From positions 5,782,001 to 5,846,000 of the forward strand of contig NZ_AP023257.1 of NCBI RefSeq assembly GCF_016756595.1: a stretch of 64,000 bases of DNA. The letters run 5' to 3'. This stretch comes from Mesorhizobium sp. L-2-11. GTDB lineage: Bacteria > Pseudomonadota > Alphaproteobacteria > Rhizobiales > Rhizobiaceae. Below the pieces are notes generated by a model. It saw nothing but the letters and a program-made list of their open reading frames with translations. It was not told the origin of the DNA and did no database searches. A program made the translations under genes and the position numbers. How positions within the stretch are numbered: the first letter of the stretch is position 1; every line of letters begins with the position of its first letter. Positions 61,171-64,000 of the stretch are shown here, piece by piece.

Positions 61171-64000
61171 ATGCCGTCTGAAAACTACTCCTTCCTCGAC
61201 GTCGCCGTGCTCGACGCGGTCCGCCAGCGCTTTGCCGCCGGCGACGCGATCGCCCTTCTGTCGGCAGACCTCGAACAGGTGATCTGGGCCAACGGACCAG
61301 GGGCAGCGGTGTTCGGCTATCCCGACATCGAGGCGATCATCGGCGCCTCGGCCGGCTTGCCGCTGATCGCCAGGCGCCAGATCATGGCGACAAGCGGTTT
61401 TCCACAGATCGGCCGCGACCGCGCCATCACGGTCCGGCTGGCAACCGGCCTGACCAGCCGCGCGGTTGGCTTTCTGGCCAGCGCGGTGACAATGCCTGAC
61501 GGCGAAAACGCCATCATGCTGGCGGTGCCGGCGACGCAGACCGGCTCGCGCAGTGCCGCCGAGATCGCCGCTCGGGCCATCAGCGGCTTTACCGAAGACG
61601 GTCATTTCATCGCCTTCGTCGATGCCAACGGCAACATCGAGGCCGCTTCCGATGGTTTTTCGGCACTCGGCATATTGCCCGAAACGCTGGCAGCGCTTGT
61701 CGCCGATGTCGCCAACGAAAGCGGTCGCATCGTCAAACGCCTGGTTCCAGGCGGCACCGCTTCCTACCCGGCCGGCCTCGCCCGGCTGACGGATGAGCGG
61801 CACCTGCTGGTGGTGATCGACGAGAACCAGCTGGACTCCGAAGCAGCCCCTGCTGACGAGCCCAGCGCGGGGGCGGCGGCCGATGCCGCAGTCCCGCCAA
61901 AAGCAGAACGGGACAACCCGCCCGCAACAGTCGCGAAAACGGACGCGGCAGCGCAGACAGTTGCGGCAGCCGACGAAGACACTTCGGTGTCGGCGGAGCA
62001 TGATGTTCCCGATTCCACCGGACTCGATTCGACTGGGCCCGATTCGACTGGGCTCGATTCGACCGGCTCTGGTTCAACTGCGCCTGATTCAACCGAGCAG
62101 GGTCCAGAAGCGGCCGGCGGAATACAGCATGACCATTGGTATTTCAGCGCCAGCGAGGACGAGGCGCAAATGCCGGGACCGGATGCGTCCGATCCTGTCG
62201 AGGCGGATGCTTCGGCGGAAAGCTCCGCACAGGATGCCGTCAGGGCCGCCTCCCCGGTCGAGCGCGCCATCCCCTCGATCGATCGCGCGGCGGCGCCCCT
62301 GCGTTTCGTCTGGCGCACCGACGCCGAGGGCAGGTTCAGTGCGCTGTCGCCGGAATTCGCGGAACTCGTCGGCAAGCCGGCGGCCGATGTGATCGGCCGG
62401 CGCTTCAGGGACGTCGCGGCCACCTTCGACCTCGATGCGACCGGCGAGATCGCCGGCCTGCTCGATCGACGTGATACCTGGTCCGGACGCTCGGTGCTGT
62501 GGCCGGTTGCCGGCACCGATTTCAAGATACCCGTCGACCTGGCGGCGCTGCCCGTCTATGGCCGCAGCCGTGCCTTCGAAGGTTTTCGCGGTTTCGGCGT
62601 TGCCCGCACCGGCGATGCGGTGGTCGATCCGGAAGCGATCGGTATGGCGCTTGTCGCCAATGCTGACGTCCCCGTGGCGGTCGAGCCGGAAGTCGCCAAA
62701 ACGCCTGGCGAAACCGACCCGTTCCAGGGCGAGGTGCCGGCGCTGACCATCGTGCCGAAGCCGGAGCGGCGCTTTGCCGACAAGGTGATCCGGTTGGCGG
62801 AGCACAGGCAGCCGGCCAACGATAAAGGCCTGTCGACGCTGGAACGCAGTGCATTCCGTGAGATCGGCGAGCGGCTCAAGAAGGACAATCCCCCGACCGA
62901 ACAGCCCGATGCCGCAATTGCGGCAGAGCCGGCTGCGGCGGAATCGACCGAAAACGATGTCCAAGACGAAACCGATGTCCAAGACGAGAAGGATGTCGCA
63001 AGGCTCGACGGTGAGCAGTCGCAAGCAACCGTGTCCGACATCTCAGGCTCGCTGCTCGACTATGCCGACCGGGACTACGTCGCCGACGATAGCGACGGTG
63101 CGCCGGTCTCCGAGCCGGACAAACCGGCGCAGGAAATCGGTGAGCCCATCGGCGCGGCCAGTCGATCGGTCGCCGAAGACGCCGACAGCATGACGGCCGC
63201 CGATTTCCGCGATGCAGAAGACAGCGAGGACTGGGCGCGGACCGATGTCGACGAGACCGGTTCGCCAACCGATGACATCGCCGATACCGGCGACGTCGAG
63301 CCGGCGACGGTCGAGCGGCCGCGCCTGCCGGTGCCGCCGCTCAAGCTCGAAGGCTTCGTGCCGTCGGCTTTTTCGACCGCAGACGACAACAAGGCTCCGG
63401 ACATTTCGATCCTCGGCAAGCTGCCAGTGCCGCTGCTCATCCATTCCGGCGACGATCTTCACTATGCGAACGAGGAATTCCTCAGCCTGACCGGCTATGA
63501 CACGCTCGACAAGCTGGAGGATGCCGGTGGCCTCGACGCGCTGTTTGCCGATCCTTACGACGGCAGCGCCACGGATGGAACCGACCACGCGTTGCGGTTG
63601 AAGACGCGTGACGGTCAGGAGTTCCCGATCGAGGCCATTCTGCGCTCGGTTCCCTGGCGTGGCGGCAAGGCGCTGATGCTGGTCGTGCGCCGTTCCGGCG
63701 ACGACGAGGCAGCAGGTGCCGCCGACGACCAGACGCAGCCGGACGCTTCCGAGCTCAAGGCGCGCATCGCCGAGATGCGCACCATCATCGACACCGCGAC
63801 CGACGGCGTCGTGCTGATCGGCCGAGACGGAACGATCCGCTCGATCAGCCGACCGGCGGAGGCGCTGTTCGGTTTCGACAGCGACGAGGTGACCGGAAAA
63901 CCCTTCGTCTCGCTGTTCGCGATCGAAAGCCAGCGCGCCGCGCGAGACTATCTCGACGGATTGTCCGAGCCCGGCGTGGCGAGCGTGCTCAACGACGGCC
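61171..64000 (+). CDS. PdhS-like PAS sensor kinase, 5' part (943 codons, open at the window edge)
   Basis: This large cytoplasmic protein has no membrane segments. It begins with a PAS-like region (AIALLSADLEQVIWANGPGAAVFG) and continues with a long disordered acidic linker that contains DSTG repeats. Next are a second PAS region (LRFVWRTDAEGRFSALSPEF), the block ERRFADKVIRLAEHR then LERSAFREIGERLKKD, and two more PAS domains (PVPLLIHSGDDLHYANEEFL, then DGVVLIGRDGTIRSISRPAE). This order and the AFREIGERL motif match the PdhS/PleC/DivJ family that phosphorylates DivK in Hyphomicrobiales. The histidine-kinase domains lie past the window edge. The CtrA box upstream supports a cell-cycle role. 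Confidence 0.8.
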   Translation, partial: MPSENYSFLDVAVLDAVRQRFAAGDAIALLSADLEQVIWANGPGAAVFGYPDIEAIIGASAGLPLIARRQIMATSGFPQIGRDRAITVRLATGLTSRAVGFLASAVTMPDGENAIMLAVPATQTGSRSAAEIAARAISGFTEDGHFIAFVDANGNIEAASDGFSALGILPETLAALVADVANESGRIVKRLVPGGTASYPAGLARLTDERHLLVVIDENQLDSEAAPADEPSAGAAADAAVPPKAERDNPPATVAKTDAAAQTVAAADEDTSVSAEHDVPDSTGLDSTGPDSTGLDSTGSGSTAPDSTEQGPEAAGGIQHDHWYFSASEDEAQMPGPDASDPVEADASAESSAQDAVRAASPVERAIPSIDRAAAPLRFVWRTDAEGRFSALSPEFAELVGKPAADVIGRRFRDVAATFDLDATGEIAGLLDRRDTWSGRSVLWPVAGTDFKIPVDLAALPVYGRSRAFEGFRGFGVARTGDAVVDPEAIGMALVANADVPVAVEPEVAKTPGETDPFQGEVPALTIVPKPERRFADKVIRLAEHRQPANDKGLSTLERSAFREIGERLKKDNPPTEQPDAAIAAEPAAAESTENDVQDETDVQDEKDVARLDGEQSQATVSDISGSLLDYADRDYVADDSDGAPVSEPDKPAQEIGEPIGAASRSVAEDADSMTAADFRDAEDSEDWARTDVDETGSPTDDIADTGDVEPATVERPRLPVPPLKLEGFVPSAFSTADDNKAPDISILGKLPVPLLIHSGDDLHYANEEFLSLTGYDTLDKLEDAGGLDALFADPYDGSATDGTDHALRLKTRDGQEFPIEAILRSVPWRGGKALMLVVRRSGDDEAAGAADDQTQPDASELKARIAEMRTIIDTATDGVVLIGRDGTIRSISRPAEALFGFDSDEVTGKPFVSLFAIESQRAARDYLDGLSEPGVASVLNDG
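62011..62090. repeat. Tandem 15-bp repeat with six GANTC sites inside the kinase gene
   Basis: Units of the GATTCGACTGGGCTC type code for Asp-Ser-Thr-Gly repeats. GANTC occurs at 62011, 62021, 62026, 62041, 62056 and 62086, six sites in 80 bases. In alphaproteobacteria CcrM methylates GANTC. Confidence 0.85.

Overview
The window reads as chromosome of a Mesorhizobium-like alphaproteobacterium (order Hyphomicrobiales). The reasons are high GC with strong G/C preference at third codon positions, dense rhizobial intergenic palindromes (RIME-like composites and a GCATGTCG-type repeat), a DUF768 protein, a tRNA-His without an encoded G-1, a cuckoo/CcsR-type small RNA, and a PdhS-like cell-cycle kinase behind a CtrA box.

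Layout. Positions 1-5212 are accessory DNA: non-coding sequence, an IS256-family element (855-2255), a methyltransferase/flavin oxidoreductase pair with a divergent TetR gene, and a cluster of short repeats. This stretch is bounded by two 12-bp copies of the 3' end of guaA (589-600 and 5213-5224). Then come housekeeping genes: guaA, an MTA/SAH nucleosidase, a thioesterase, an RsmB-like methyltransferase, aqpZ, and katG divergent from oxyR. A TRAP transporter (13973-17239) is followed by small membrane proteins and an IS630 element with perfect ends. Next are a VOC protein, an acyl-CoA synthetase, the hisS-hisZ-hisG cluster, tag, an L,D-transpeptidase and folD.

The glycolate/lactate block (28919-36858) holds glcD-glcE-glcF, a DUF3422 gene, a GntR regulator and lldD. 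A shared operator, CTGG-N13-CCAG, lies in front of both glcD and the regulator. The next block holds a metallophosphatase, a glutamine amidotransferase, rsmE, gshA, DUF937, an orphan HicB, DUF1127 with a divergent LysR, xseA, a frameshifted P1-family peptidase and a DUF768 gene.

From 48088 to 59969 lies what I think is the most interesting part. It is an islet of about 11.9 kb bounded on the right by an intact tRNA-His gene and on the left by a near-perfect copy (19 of 20 bases) of that tRNA's 3' end. It carries a sugar module: ABC importer, SorC-type regulator, LacD/YihT-like aldolase, and a ROK kinase fused to a second P-loop kinase. It also carries a GGDEF-EAL protein and an imine-reductase-like enzyme with its own LysR. 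Two copies of a 31-base element (28 identities) in front of the binding-protein gene and in the sorC-aldolase intergenic region suggest a single regulon. No integrase is visible in either islet. Past the tRNA are a three-hairpin CCTCCTCCC small RNA, a phasin gene with a TTG start, and the open 5' part of a large PAS sensor kinase.
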